The notes below the pieces were generated by a model. The model made no database searches. It was not told the origin of the DNA and worked only from the letters and a program-made list of their open reading frames with translations. Shown here one piece after another: positions 5,995-14,463 of a DNA stretch of 20,503 bases. Positions within the stretch are counted from its first letter, which is position 1; every line of letters starts with the position of its first letter. Source of the stretch: Nanobdellota archaeon (GTDB taxonomy: Archaea > Nanobdellota > Nanobdellia > Woesearchaeales > GW2011-AR9); NCBI GenBank assembly GCA_018812355.1, contig JAHJDQ010000046.1, positions 1 to 20,503 on the forward strand. The letters are read 5' to 3'. The position numbers and the translations under genes are program-made.

Positions 5995-7719
5995 GTGGTG
6001 GCTCTTAACGGAGATATATTCTTATACTTAGGAGTAATAGTGAGTATTGCTGCCGTTGTAGCTTATTTATTTCGTTTAATTAAACAACCACAAATTCTGG
6101 CTTATGTTTTAGTCGGAATTTTCCTGCCCTTAGTTTTTGAATTTATTACTGGTTTAAGTTTGGATAAAAGTATCGTTGAATCCATGTCAATTATCGGGAT
6201 TGCTTTCTTGTTGTTTATTGTTGGTTTAGAAATTGAATTAAAAAAATTGAAAAATGTTGCTTTAGTTTCGACTGTAGGAGGAGGAATTAGTATTTTGTTA
6301 TTGTTTATTTTTGGTTATTTGGTGGCTTTATTATTGGGTTTCTTAGGTTTAGAAGCAGCCTATATTGGATTGATGTTAGCGTTCTCTTCAACAATGGTTG
6401 TTTTGAAAATTCTTTCTGATAAAAGAGAGTTAAACACTTTACATGGCCGAATTGTAGTAGGAATTTTATTGTTAGAAGACATTGTTGCTATATTTGCTTT
6501 ATCAATTCTTTCATCAATAAATGATTTTTCATTAAGTTTGTTCGGGGTGGCCGTGTTTAAATTTTTGGCTTTGTTCGGAGTGGCGTTTATCTGTAGTAAG
6601 TTTCTTTTTCCGCGCATTTTTCGTTTTGCGGCCAAGAATCAAGAATTGTTGTTAATCACTTCCTTAGCAGTTTGTTTCATCTTTTCTTTAGCTTTTCATT
6701 TTTTGGGGTTTTCCATAGCAATTGGAGCGTTTTTAGCTGGATTGACATTAGGTAATTTGGAATATAGTTTTGAGATTATTGGTAAAGTAAAGTCGTTAAG
6801 AGATCTTTTTTCATTATTGTTTTTTGTTTCCTTAGGGATGGGATTATCGTTAGCAGCGATTAAAGGGATGATTTGGCCTTTAATTGTCATTTTTTTATTT
6901 GTAATTTTGTTCAAACCGTTAATTTTTTTAGGAATTTGTTCATTATTTCAGTATACAAAAAAACCGTCGTTTCTTAGTGCAATTTCATTAGCTAATATTG
7001 GTGAATTTTCCTTAATCATTGCGACGCAGGGCTTTTATGAGTATGGACATATTTCCCAGGAATTATTTTCTTTGATTGTTGTCGTAACTTTAGCTTCAAT
7101 TACAATCACTTCTTACTTGATTAAATATGATTCGGCAATTTATAATTTGTTGGAAAAGCCATTGTCAGTTTTCGATGTCTTCACGATTGAAGGGTTAGAG
7201 TATGCGCCGACGGAAATAAAACCCAAAATAGTTTTGTGTGGTCATGACAGAATTGGTTTTAGTGTTTTGCGTAAGTTTGGACAGTCAAAGAAAAAAATTT
7301 TAGTGGTTGATTATAATCCAGAAGTGATTTCTAAGTTGGTTAAAGAAGGTTATCACTGTATTTATGGGGTTGTTAGTGATCATGAGATTATTGAAAGGAT
7401 GAATCTTTCTGGTTTGAGTATGTTAGTTTCGACAGTACCTGAGTTTCATGATAATAGTTATTTGTTAAAGAGAATTCGGGCTGTAAATAAAAAGGCGAAA
7501 GTAATCGTTACAGCATCCCGAGTTGATGAAGCTTTGAAATTGTATAAACAAGGGGCAGATTATGTGATCTTGCCCCATTTCTTAGGAGGAGAGCATGTGG
7601 CCCAGATGATTTCTGACTTTCGGGCAAAGAAGATTAAATTGAAGGAAGCGCGTGTGGATCATATTAAACATTTAGAAGAACGGAAAGAGATCGGTCACGA
7701 ACATCCTAAAGAGCAGTAG
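5995..7719 (+). CDS. CPA2-family (KefB-type) cation:proton antiporter with TrkA-N domain
   Basis: Residues 5-375 hold about a dozen membrane helices of the CPA2 sodium/potassium-proton exchanger fold. Visible marks are FLLFIVGLEIELKKL (71-85), LAFSSTMVVLKIL (128-140) and the transport-site pair Glu161-Asp162 in LLLEDIVAI. Residues 408-540 are a cytoplasmic TrkA-N/RCK Rossmann domain with a nucleotide-binding turn G-H-D-R-I-G (416-421) and an acidic residue (Asp439) at the end of strand 2, which should bind NAD(H) and gate transport. The RCK C-terminal subdomain seems absent; a charged, helical 40-residue tail follows. The protein probably exchanges K+ or Na+ for protons for pH and ion balance. 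It is a single-gene unit with its own promoter and starts at GTG 5995, selected by AGGAGGT. Confidence 0.87.
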   Translation: MVALNGDIFLYLGVIVSIAAVVAYLFRLIKQPQILAYVLVGIFLPLVFEFITGLSLDKSIVESMSIIGIAFLLFIVGLEIELKKLKNVALVSTVGGGISILLLFIFGYLVALLLGFLGLEAAYIGLMLAFSSTMVVLKILSDKRELNTLHGRIVVGILLLEDIVAIFALSILSSINDFSLSLFGVAVFKFLALFGVAFICSKFLFPRIFRFAAKNQELLLITSLAVCFIFSLAFHFLGFSIAIGAFLAGLTLGNLEYSFEIIGKVKSLRDLFSLLFFVSLGMGLSLAAIKGMIWPLIVIFLFVILFKPLIFLGICSLFQYTKKPSFLSAISLANIGEFSLIIATQGFYEYGHISQELFSLIVVVTLASITITSYLIKYDSAIYNLLEKPLSVFDVFTIEGLEYAPTEIKPKIVLCGHDRIGFSVLRKFGQSKKKILVVDYNPEVISKLVKEGYHCIYGVVSDHEIIERMNLSGLSMLVSTVPEFHDNSYLLKRIRAVNKKAKVIVTASRVDEALKLYKQGADYVILPHFLGGEHVAQMISDFRAKKIKLKEARVDHIKHLEERKEIGHEHPKEQ

Positions 7720-7762
7720 TAATTAATTTTTATTTACAAATAATCAGGGAAAAAATAATTCT

Positions 7763-7770
7763 CTTTTTTT
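7763..7770 (+). terminator. Possible T-run transcription stop after the antiporter gene
   Basis: An uninterrupted T-run lies about 45 nt past the antiporter stop codon and just before the next promoter. Archaeal termination often relies on such runs. Confidence 0.35.
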
Positions 7771-7777
7771 AAGAAAC

Positions 7778-7788
7778 ATTTAAAATTG
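7778..7788 (+). promoter_or_regulatory. TATA-like box, leaderless promoter of the NOG1-like gene
   Basis: CATTTAAAATT is centred about 26 nt before the ATG at 7809. Confidence 0.5.
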
Positions 7789-7808
7789 AGAACGACTTCT
7801 GTTATGTA

Positions 7809-8753
7809 ATGGATTTTAATAAAATACCGCCAGTAGAAACGAGTAAGCATTTCTTAGATTTAGCTTTCCGTAAAGCCAGAGAAAAAGGGAAAGCAAAGAA
7901 GTTAGTAGGGAATTGGTTACAAATTATTCGTAAAAAGGAATCGTTAAAGTTAGATATCATTAAAGATAATTTAGTGGTTAAATTACAGAAAGTGTTGGAT
8001 AGTTTTCCACAAACCAAAGATTTAGGTGTATTTTATATCAAATTAATGGAATTAACGATTGATTATGGGAATTATCAAAAATCTTTAAGTATTTTGGAAT
8101 GGTCAATAAAAAGGATTCAGTTCTTTCAGCGTGATTATGTTGGCAAGATTAATCGTTGTAAAGAGAGAGGTAAGATTTCTGGTTTATCAAATGAATTTTA
8201 TGGGCGGGTTTCTTCTGTGATGAAGAATGTTGGTAAGCATTTAAAGTATTTAGAGCAGGCGCGGAAAGTAATGCGGACTTACCCAGCAGTTAAGGAAATG
8301 TTTACAGTTTGTCTTTATGGGTTTCCGAATGTCGGCAAGACAACTCTTTTGAACAAGCTTACGGGAACAACGGCAGAAGTAGCCGCTTATTCTTTTACTA
8401 CGAAAACGATTAATTCTGGTTATTTTAAAGTTGATGGTAAGAAAATACAAGTATTGGATGTTCCGGGTACTCTGGCGAGGGATGAGAAGATGAATAATAT
8501 TGAGCGACAAGCAGATTTAGTAAGGCGAGAGTTAGCTGATTTAATCGTTTATGTCTTTGATTTAAGCGAGCTCAGTTCGTATTCGATTCGGAATCAAGAA
8601 CAGTTGTTTAGAAAATTAGGTAAGAAACAGAAAGTGTTTGTTTACTTTAGTAAATTAGATTTGATTGATGATGATCTTTCTAAGTATATTAAGAAGTATC
8701 GGCCTTTAGATGCTTTGGGTTTGAAGAAGAAGATTGAGATGTTGGTAAATTAA
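7809..8753 (+). CDS. NOG1-like GTPase (Obg/NOG1 family)
   Basis: The 160-residue N-terminal helical region matches the layout of NOG1, in which a helical bundle precedes the G domain. The GTPase motifs follow in order: G1 GFPNVGKTT (171-179), G2 threonine in SFTTKTI (195-201), G3 DVPG (217-220) and G4 SKLD (281-284, with Ser in place of the usual Asn). NOG1 proteins bind the large ribosomal subunit during assembly, so a ribosome-assembly role is likely. At 314 aa it matches the short archaeal form, which lacks the eukaryotic C-terminal extension. Its stop codon overlaps the stop of the convergent MNT gene by 4 bp. Confidence 0.85.
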   Translation: MDFNKIPPVETSKHFLDLAFRKAREKGKAKKLVGNWLQIIRKKESLKLDIIKDNLVVKLQKVLDSFPQTKDLGVFYIKLMELTIDYGNYQKSLSILEWSIKRIQFFQRDYVGKINRCKERGKISGLSNEFYGRVSSVMKNVGKHLKYLEQARKVMRTYPAVKEMFTVCLYGFPNVGKTTLLNKLTGTTAEVAAYSFTTKTINSGYFKVDGKKIQVLDVPGTLARDEKMNNIERQADLVRRELADLIVYVFDLSELSSYSIRNQEQLFRKLGKKQKVFVYFSKLDLIDDDLSKYIKKYRPLDALGLKKKIEMLVN

Positions 8754-9307
8754 AAAAGTGTCTCCTTTCTTAAAAGAGGTAATAATTCATAATCTCTACT
8801 GTCATATTGGATGTCCCATGTTTCTAATAATTCTTTGACCTTATTTTTTAAATTTAAAGGAACTAAAATTACTGTTCTAGTAAGAACAACTCCATCATCA
8901 CCTAAAACTTTTTTAATTCCTCTAGTGAACTGAACTTTTTGTACATTATTAAGTTCCTTTAATGAGTACTTGTAAAGAGCAACTGGTTTTATCCGATAAA
9001 TTTCAGATAGTAATTGCTTTCTTTTTACACTATATCCTTCTTTAATTAATGTTAACCATAATGGTGAATGAATTGTTTCAATATCAACTATCTCAAGATC
9101 AACTTCTTTTTTGAAAAGGTTTCTTATTTTTTCTTTTGTTTCAAAAATATTTTTTTTATCTTTTACTACTATAGCAATGTCGAGATCATTAGCTCGACCT
9201 CCTTTAACAGTAGAACCAAAGATAATTAGATCAATGATGTTCTGGTTTAAGAATGGTTTTAATTTCTTCTGGTACTGAATTAGTTCTGGCGATTTTTTGA
9301 ATTCCAT
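8750..9307 (-). CDS. MNT-type nucleotidyltransferase (antitoxin partner of HEPN)
   Basis: Residues 20-80 form a minimal nucleotidyltransferase core: the FGS turn (30-32), the metal-binding pair Asp41/Asp43 in NDLDIAIV and a third acidic position (Asp70) in EVDLEIVD. In known HEPN/MNT pairs this enzyme adds AMP groups to the HEPN toxin and silences it. The protein continues with about 100 residues beyond the minimal domain, longer than the usual ~100-140 aa antitoxin and of unknown role. The ATG at 9307 lies 77 bp inside the HEPN gene, and no later ATG, GTG or TTG would preserve the FGS motif, so the long overlap is real. The stop codon overlaps the convergent GTPase stop. Confidence 0.8.
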   Translation of the reverse strand: MEFKKSPELIQYQKKLKPFLNQNIIDLIIFGSTVKGGRANDLDIAIVVKDKKNIFETKEKIRNLFKKEVDLEIVDIETIHSPLWLTLIKEGYSVKRKQLLSEIYRIKPVALYKYSLKELNNVQKVQFTRGIKKVLGDDGVVLTRTVILVPLNLKNKVKELLETWDIQYDSRDYELLPLLRKETLF

Positions 9308-9596
9308 CTTTAATTATTTCACAAGTCTCTCTTAAAATTGGTTTAGAATATGCGTCAATATAGTGTGTAAAAATTTCATCAACTATGGGATAAACTTCTG
9401 AGAACTCATCTTTTAATATTTTAAATCGTTCTCCATGGTTTTTTGGAAGTCTTCCTAATTTTATGTTAATGATAAGATCACAAATGGCAAAAAGAGCTTT
9501 GGAAAGTAAGATGGTAGAATTTTTGTATCTCCCTTTTTCTAGTTCTTCTACGCCACCTTCATATTCTTCGATAATTGTTTTACTTAATTCTTGCAT
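9231..9596 (-). CDS. HEPN-domain protein (putative RNase toxin)
   Basis: This 121-aa, mostly helical protein has the size and helix pattern of a HEPN domain. An R-x4-H motif (Arg49 to His54, RLPKNH) is present, the catalytic pair of HEPN ribonucleases. It is the first gene of a two-gene unit with an MNT nucleotidyltransferase, the standard HEPN/MNT toxin-antitoxin order, and the genes overlap by 77 bp in different frames. The ATG at 9596 lies about 29 nt from a TATA-like box, which suggests a leaderless or nearly leaderless message. A drug-tolerance or phage-defence role is inferred from the family. Confidence 0.78.
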   Translation of the reverse strand: MQELSKTIIEEYEGGVEELEKGRYKNSTILLSKALFAICDLIINIKLGRLPKNHGERFKILKDEFSEVYPIVDEIFTHYIDAYSKPILRETCEIIKDGIQKIARTNSVPEEIKTILKPEHH

Positions 9597-9619
9597 TGTT
9601 TATTTTAAATATAGTAATC

Positions 9620-9630
9620 TTTTATAAATG
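9620..9630 (-). promoter_or_regulatory. TATA-like box of the HEPN/MNT operon
   Basis: On the minus strand this reads CATTTATAAAA. It is centred about 29 nt before the HEPN start codon. Confidence 0.45.
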
Positions 9631-9658
9631 TTTTCTTTTAACAATGGGGGTTGTTTTT

Positions 9659-9742
9659 GGTTAATTGGTTAATAGAAAACAATCTCTGTTTTTAGTTAAC
9701 ATCAGAAGTAATTTTGGCACTATTTTGTTAATAAAAAACGAT
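9659..9742. promoter_or_regulatory. Cluster of GTTAA boxes upstream of the first regulator/surface operon
   Basis: GGTTAAT occurs twice in tandem (9659-9665 and 9667-9673). GTTAAC lies at 9695-9700. A 16-bp motif GTTAATAGAAAACAAT (9668-9683) recurs as GTTAATAAAAAACGAT (9727-9742) with two mismatches, 59 bp apart. The cluster sits between the HEPN promoter and the promoter of the winged-helix gene at 9811, so it may bind that regulator. This is inferred from position and repetition only. Confidence 0.35.
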
Positions 9743-9778
9743 ATTTTTCTTGAGTTTCATAGTTGTTCAACTCGGAAA

Positions 9779-9788
9779 CTTTAAAAAG
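9779..9788 (+). promoter_or_regulatory. TATA-like box of the regulator/beta-helix operon
   Basis: CTTTAAAAAG is centred about 27 nt before the ATG at 9811, a leaderless layout. Confidence 0.45.
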
Positions 9789-9810
9789 GAGCAGATTATT
9801 CTTAGCTTAG

Positions 9811-10083
9811 ATGGAGTTAAAAGAAGAGAAGTTATCCAGAGCAATTAGTGCTTATTCTAGAAGGGAGATTCTTAGATTATTAGCTTCAAAAGAGTTAACG
9901 GTTAAAGAAATTGCTAGTTCTACTAAGATGTCGATGTCGTTAGCTTCTCGGCATTTAAAGATGTTGTATGATTTGGGTTTTCTTGTTGTTAGGAAAGAAT
10001 ATCCTTACAAACATTATTCTTTGAAAATTAAAGAGATTATGGGATTATTAGATGCATATGATCGGGTGATTAATAAATTATGA
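9811..10083 (+). CDS. ArsR-type winged-helix regulator, 90 aa
   Basis: Residues 10-70 are a winged helix-turn-helix: REILRLLASKELTVKEIASSTKMSMSLASRHLKMLYDLGFL is the classic ArsR-like order, with the recognition helix at MSMSLASRHLKML and a wing at VVRKEYPYKHYSL. There are no metal-binding cysteines. The C-terminal helix probably dimerises. Its stop codon overlaps the start of the 1264-aa surface protein in an ATGA, so the two are translationally coupled, and its likely target is its own operon. A second small winged-helix gene is coupled in the same way to the other giant surface gene (19575-19760). Confidence 0.82.
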   Translation: MELKEEKLSRAISAYSRREILRLLASKELTVKEIASSTKMSMSLASRHLKMLYDLGFLVVRKEYPYKHYSLKIKEIMGLLDAYDRVINKL

Positions 10084-13000
10084 AATTGAATGTCAGAAAG
10101 GGCTGGAAGAGGAATAAGAATAATAGTTTTAATGAGAAAGTGTTCTTAGGATTCTTAATTGTTATTTCTGTTTTTATCTTAATCGCCACTCCTAATCAAA
10201 ACCTTGGCTTGGACACCTCCGTTCTTTCCACCCCCCAATTGGAAAGCCAAGGTTTTCTTTCAACTAAAGGCGAAGCTTTTAGTGTCCCAGATGCTTTGCC
10301 TCTGTGGACTTTTTTTACTGAGTTGTTAGGGAAGGTTGAAGGAAGGATTACTGGAGCAGCGATTAGTATCGCTCCAAATGAAGAATTGAAAATTACTGAC
10401 TTAGGGATTCAGGTTGTTGCTAATGCTACTCAATGTGGAACGGTTAATGGCAGTATTACTTTAACAGCGAACATTACAACTACGGGAACTTGTTTCGATG
10501 TTAATAATTCTAATATAACATTAGACGGAGCAGGTTATACTATTACTGGAGATGCTGGTAGTTTAGATTATGGAATAATTAGTACTAGTTTTAATAATAT
10601 TACGGTCAAAAACTTTGCCGGAATAAATAATTTTACTAACGGTATTAGAGCTCTAGGAATGGACAATTCTACAATTTACAACAACACTATCGCTTCTTCT
10701 GGTCCTGGCATTTATATGGAGGGTTCTAATAATACTTTAATCTCTTCTAATAATATTAATACTTCTGGTAATGCTGATTATGGTATTTTTCTTGATTATT
10801 CTTCTAATAATTCAATTACTTCTAATATCATTAGTACTTCTGAACAAAATAGTTATGGCATTTTTATCGATTCTTCTTCTAATAATTCAATTACTTCTAA
10901 TGATATTAGTACTTCTAATAGTTCTAGTTATGGCATTAATATGGAGGGTTCTAATGATAATTCAATTTCTTCTAATAATATTAGTACTTCTGATAGTACT
11001 AGTTCTGGTATTTATTCTTATGGTATTTTTGTGCGGGGTTCTAATAATACTTTAATTTCTTCTAATGATATTAGTACTTCTAGTCAGGGTACTCATGGCA
11101 TTTATCTAGATGATTCTTCTAATAATTCAATCTCTTCTAATAATATTAGTACTTCTGGTAGTGAGGGTGATGGCATTAATATGCAGGATTCTTCTTCAGG
11201 AAATACTTTATTAAACAATAACATTTCAACTGCTGATTGTGGGATTCGTGATACTACAGGAAACTCTTCCATCAATTATTTGATCTATAACAACTCCTTT
11301 GGAGAGATTCATTGGACAGATAATAGTACTAATGGATTCTTACGCAATCTTAATGTTGGTGGTAATATTGGCCTGGGAATCAACTTATTTATTGGTAATA
11401 ATACTGTTGCCTTGAACACTTCTGCTTTTGATGATTGTGGAAGCGGTGCTAGTAAAATCAATTCTAGTGCCAACATTACCTTATACAATTTAACTTTGGG
11501 CTTAGTTGATGTAATTTACAAATCAGAAGATTACTTTACTAACAGTTCTGCTGTAAAAACAAACGGTTCACTCTGTACAGGTTGTAATATCTTTAACTAT
11601 TCTAATGTAACTGGAACATTAATTTTTAACACCACTTCTTTTAGTAGTTTTACTGCAGTGCAAGATTTAACCAGCCCAATAATTAGTAACGAAGCTGTTG
11701 ATGTAACTTCAATTTATGTCAATTTTAGTGTGCGCTTAAACGCTACTGTCACTGATGATCTTTCAGTTGACACTGTGAAATTTTATGTTGAACCGTTTGG
11801 CAATTTAACTGCTACAAAAAATGGTGATGAATATTACCTTGTTTGTAATTCTACTAATACTTGTAATACTACTGAAACAGGAAGTTATAATTGGACTAGT
11901 GTTTGGGCTAATGATACTGTAAATAAAGTTAATACAACTACTCCAAATTTACAATTTAATGTTACTACAACGCCAACGGTTAGTATTGTTCTAGTGTCTC
12001 CAACAACAAATACCAACTTTACTGCTAACCAATCTACTGTTTTTACGGTTAATGTTTCTTGCAGTGTTACTGACTGCGGTGAAATTAATGTTAGTTTAGA
12101 TCCGATTACTGGATGTGATGTAGCCATTTCAACTTGCGGTTCTTGCGGAGATTTGTTCAGTGATGCAACTGCTGGATGGAATTTTGCTGGAGGAGTCTGT
12201 CTAGACGGGACTGGTGGATATGTGACAGCACCAGATGCAAGTTGTGATGGTATTGGTGTTGGTGGGGCTAATGATGAAGATTGTGGAGCTCGTAATGATG
12301 GTACAGATATTTCTTATTGTCCTAGTTATGACCGTTTAGGTTCAGCAGTAAGTTCTGGTGATTGTCTTTGTGCGACAGCTCCTTGTGCCGGTTCACACTG
12401 GGATGAATATGATTTCACTAATGAATTTTTTTCAGATAGTAGTAGTGCAGCAACAAAAAGTGGATTAATTAGTACAACTTCTGGAGATACACCTTTTTGG
12501 ACCAATACTAGTAATCCTTATAATATTACTCTTAATGAGAATCAATCACAACTAGTAACTTGGTATGTGAACACTACTGGAAATGTTGATACTGAACATA
12601 CTTTCTTTGCTTATGCTAACATTACTAGTGAGTTGTCAGTAAGTGCAAACACTTCTTCAATTAATATCACTATTATTGCAGATGCTCTCACAACAACTTT
12701 ATCTTCGCCAGGAATTGCTTATTATAACGATTCTTCGGCAACGCCAACGATAAATTTTACTTGTAGTGCAACTGATGATACGGAATTAAGAAATATTACT
12801 TTTTATTTAACCAATTCTAGTAATCAGTCTTTAATTTTAAATCAAACAACTGTGATCAATGGTACTTCTAATAGTAGCAATTGGTTGGTTACTTTTTCAG
12901 TAATGGGTAATTATAGTTGGAACTGTTTGACTTATGATGATCAAAGTAATCTTGATTGGGCTACTAATCAAAGTTTTATTCTGAATTATACTGCTCCGGC

Positions 13001-13874
13001 TACAGCAGCTACCACTACAACCACTTCAGGCAGTAGTGGAGATAGTGATAGTGGAGCAGCGCCATTAGAAGAAGTGCCTCAAGAAGCGGCTGCAGCGGTT
13101 ATTGTTGAAGAAGAATCTGGAAGTAGCGCTCCAGAAGAGGCTGAGGTGAAAGGAGTGGCTGCGCCGGAGGAAATTTTGGGGAAGGAAGAAGTTAATTTTA
13201 CGCAAATTTTCTTAAGCAGATTAAAAGAAATGGTTAGTGATTATAAAAACTATGGGTTTGCTTTTTTAATCTCTATTTTATTGTTGATTGGAATTATTTA
13301 CGCTTTCTCCAAATTAAGAAAAATGGATTGGAAAAATAAATCTCTTCTTAGTGTGAAAGAGAAAGGGTTAGTGATCCCTTCACTAGGACTAAGTCAGTGT
13401 GAGAAGAAACCGCTTAAAAAATGGAACCAGAGAAAAAAGTTAGATTTAATGGAAGAATTAGAGCAAGTTAACTTAAGAATAGGTCAGATAGGTCAGAAAG
13501 ATTCGTCTTTAATTCCTAAAAAAACTCAACGAAAATTAAATGATTTATTAGTTAAGAAAAAATCAGCTTTAAAAATTAAACCTGATCAGAAACCAATTGT
13601 ACTTGAACAACCTGCTAAGATGATCGCTTTACAACAAGAATTAGCGAAAATTGAACAGGAAATGCAAGGATTAAATAAAACTGTTCCTAAGAAAATTAGA
13701 AAAGTTGTTCTGGTTGAAGCTGTTGAGGAAAAGAAACTAGTTCCTCCAAAAATTAAGAAGGGGAGGAAATCGTTAGGAATTAAAGAAAAACGATTGGCAT
13801 GGGAATTAAAACAAATAAAGGAAGAACTGAAAGGGATGAAATCAAAACAACCTAAAATAAAAAAGAAAGTTTAA
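10080..13874 (+). CDS. Giant beta-helix surface protein with cytoplasmic coiled-coil tail, 1264 aa
   Basis: The start is fixed by an ATGA overlap with the regulator gene. A basic N-terminus and a hydrophobic helix (residues 21-37) act as signal peptide or anchor. Residues 110-400 form a right-handed parallel beta-helix (NosD/PbH1-like), including about six repeats of 25-30 residues with the pattern SNNSI-SN-IST-S-YGI. Ig-like and Ser/Thr/Asn-rich regions follow, with a cysteine-rich insert around residues 670-790, then an acidic Ala/Pro/Glu linker and a membrane helix near 1057-1077. About 185 very basic residues with coiled-coil character form a cytoplasmic tail. Dozens of N-x-S/T sites suggest heavy N-glycosylation. 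It is probably an S-layer-associated adhesin or carbohydrate-binding stalk; no catalytic motif is seen. It ends 7 bp from the convergent rpl10e. Confidence 0.75.
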   Translation: MKLNVRKGWKRNKNNSFNEKVFLGFLIVISVFILIATPNQNLGLDTSVLSTPQLESQGFLSTKGEAFSVPDALPLWTFFTELLGKVEGRITGAAISIAPNEELKITDLGIQVVANATQCGTVNGSITLTANITTTGTCFDVNNSNITLDGAGYTITGDAGSLDYGIISTSFNNITVKNFAGINNFTNGIRALGMDNSTIYNNTIASSGPGIYMEGSNNTLISSNNINTSGNADYGIFLDYSSNNSITSNIISTSEQNSYGIFIDSSSNNSITSNDISTSNSSSYGINMEGSNDNSISSNNISTSDSTSSGIYSYGIFVRGSNNTLISSNDISTSSQGTHGIYLDDSSNNSISSNNISTSGSEGDGINMQDSSSGNTLLNNNISTADCGIRDTTGNSSINYLIYNNSFGEIHWTDNSTNGFLRNLNVGGNIGLGINLFIGNNTVALNTSAFDDCGSGASKINSSANITLYNLTLGLVDVIYKSEDYFTNSSAVKTNGSLCTGCNIFNYSNVTGTLIFNTTSFSSFTAVQDLTSPIISNEAVDVTSIYVNFSVRLNATVTDDLSVDTVKFYVEPFGNLTATKNGDEYYLVCNSTNTCNTTETGSYNWTSVWANDTVNKVNTTTPNLQFNVTTTPTVSIVLVSPTTNTNFTANQSTVFTVNVSCSVTDCGEINVSLDPITGCDVAISTCGSCGDLFSDATAGWNFAGGVCLDGTGGYVTAPDASCDGIGVGGANDEDCGARNDGTDISYCPSYDRLGSAVSSGDCLCATAPCAGSHWDEYDFTNEFFSDSSSAATKSGLISTTSGDTPFWTNTSNPYNITLNENQSQLVTWYVNTTGNVDTEHTFFAYANITSELSVSANTSSINITIIADALTTTLSSPGIAYYNDSSATPTINFTCSATDDTELRNITFYLTNSSNQSLILNQTTVINGTSNSSNWLVTFSVMGNYSWNCLTYDDQSNLDWATNQSFILNYTAPATAATTTTTSGSSGDSDSGAAPLEEVPQEAAAAVIVEEESGSSAPEEAEVKGVAAPEEILGKEEVNFTQIFLSRLKEMVSDYKNYGFAFLISILLLIGIIYAFSKLRKMDWKNKSLLSVKEKGLVIPSLGLSQCEKKPLKKWNQRKKLDLMEELEQVNLRIGQIGQKDSSLIPKKTQRKLNDLLVKKKSALKIKPDQKPIVLEQPAKMIALQQELAKIEQEMQGLNKTVPKKIRKVVLVEAVEEKKLVPPKIKKGRKSLGIKEKRLAWELKQIKEELKGMKSKQPKIKKKV
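10198..10256. repeat. Perfect 13-bp inverted repeat inside the surface protein gene
   Basis: AAAACCTTGGCTT (10198-10210) and its exact complement (10244-10256) flank a C-rich 33-bp loop. It encodes about residues 40-59, just after the N-terminal membrane segment. The base composition (runs of C and G) differs from the AT-rich gene around it. It could be an RNA hairpin controlling early translation or an inserted palindromic element kept in frame. Confidence 0.6.
10722..11196 (+). repeat. Tandem 75-90 bp repeats encoding beta-helix coils
   Basis: About six units repeat at the DNA level, each containing TCTAATAAT, TCAATTNCTTCTAAT and ATTAGTACTTCT blocks. They encode beta-helix turns of 25-30 residues. 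The strong DNA identity between units suggests recent expansion or recombination of coils. Confidence 0.7.
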
Positions 13875-13881
13875 TGTACTA

Positions 13882-14397
13882 TCACTGGGCAATAATTTTA
13901 CAACCGCAAGGAAATTTCTTAGCAGCACGTTTTAAAGCTTCCTTGCCTAATTTAATATTGGCCTTATTAATTCTGATTTCCATTAAAGTTTGGCCTTCCT
14001 TAACTCGCGCCGCACAACCAACTGATTTTCCAAAAGATTTTTTCATTCCCGTACTCATCCGGTCTGCTCCTGCTCCAGAAGCAAGTGGATTTTCTCTTAG
14101 AACATGATGAGGATAGATTTTGATTCTTAAATGATATTCTTTACCGAGATTTTTTTCTAACAATCTATTAGAAGTCATCCGGGCAGCTTCAATGGAATTA
14201 TGACGAACGTGCATTGCTGCTTTAGAGTTTAATTTTATGACAGAGTCATACTCTTTTCTGGGATTGCCCATATCAAACTTAATTACTTTCATATGTGGCC
14301 GCCCGCCTCGAACATAATTTTTTTTAGAGTACTTACTAATTCTAGTATAAGGTCGTTCTAATTTTTGATAGGAAGCATTCTTTCTTAATTTGGCCAT
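13882..14397 (-). CDS. rpl10e: Large-subunit ribosomal protein L10e (uL16)
   Basis: The 171-aa protein matches archaeal L10e/uL16 along its length. Landmarks include RPYTRISKYSKKNYVRGG near the N-terminus, the loop HHVLRENPLASGAGADRMSTGM (97-118), which approaches the peptidyl-transferase/tRNA region, and the GKSVGCAARV segment. It binds 23S rRNA between the central protuberance and the stalk base. The start at 14397 lies about 27 nt from a TATA box (leaderless). It is transcribed against the surface genes and stands alone rather than in a ribosomal operon. It is the clearest marker of archaeal origin here. Confidence 0.96.
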   Translation of the reverse strand: MAKLRKNASYQKLERPYTRISKYSKKNYVRGGRPHMKVIKFDMGNPRKEYDSVIKLNSKAAMHVRHNSIEAARMTSNRLLEKNLGKEYHLRIKIYPHHVLRENPLASGAGADRMSTGMKKSFGKSVGCAARVKEGQTLMEIRINKANIKLGKEALKRAAKKFPCGCKIIAQ

Positions 14398-14418
14398 TTT
14401 AAGTTAAAACTGAGGGTT

Positions 14419-14428
14419 ATTTATAAAG
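14419..14428 (-). promoter_or_regulatory. TATA box of rpl10e
   Basis: On the minus strand this reads CTTTATAAAT. It is centred about 27 nt before the rpl10e start codon. Confidence 0.55.
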
Positions 14429-14463
14429 ATTTCGAGCCAGGTTTAGAATTATTATCTTGGATT

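Noticed and set aside
10771..11055. 94-aa hydrophobic open frame on the plus strand
   Set aside because: It is a shifted frame of the tandem beta-helix repeats; the repeat periodicity creates the apparent hydrophobic protein.
10722..11196. CRISPR array
   Set aside because: The repeats are imperfect, in frame and encode beta-helix coils; there are no unique spacers and no cas genes.
13874..14107. 77-aa plus-strand open frame after the surface gene
   Set aside because: It is antisense to rpl10e, which is certain from its sequence.
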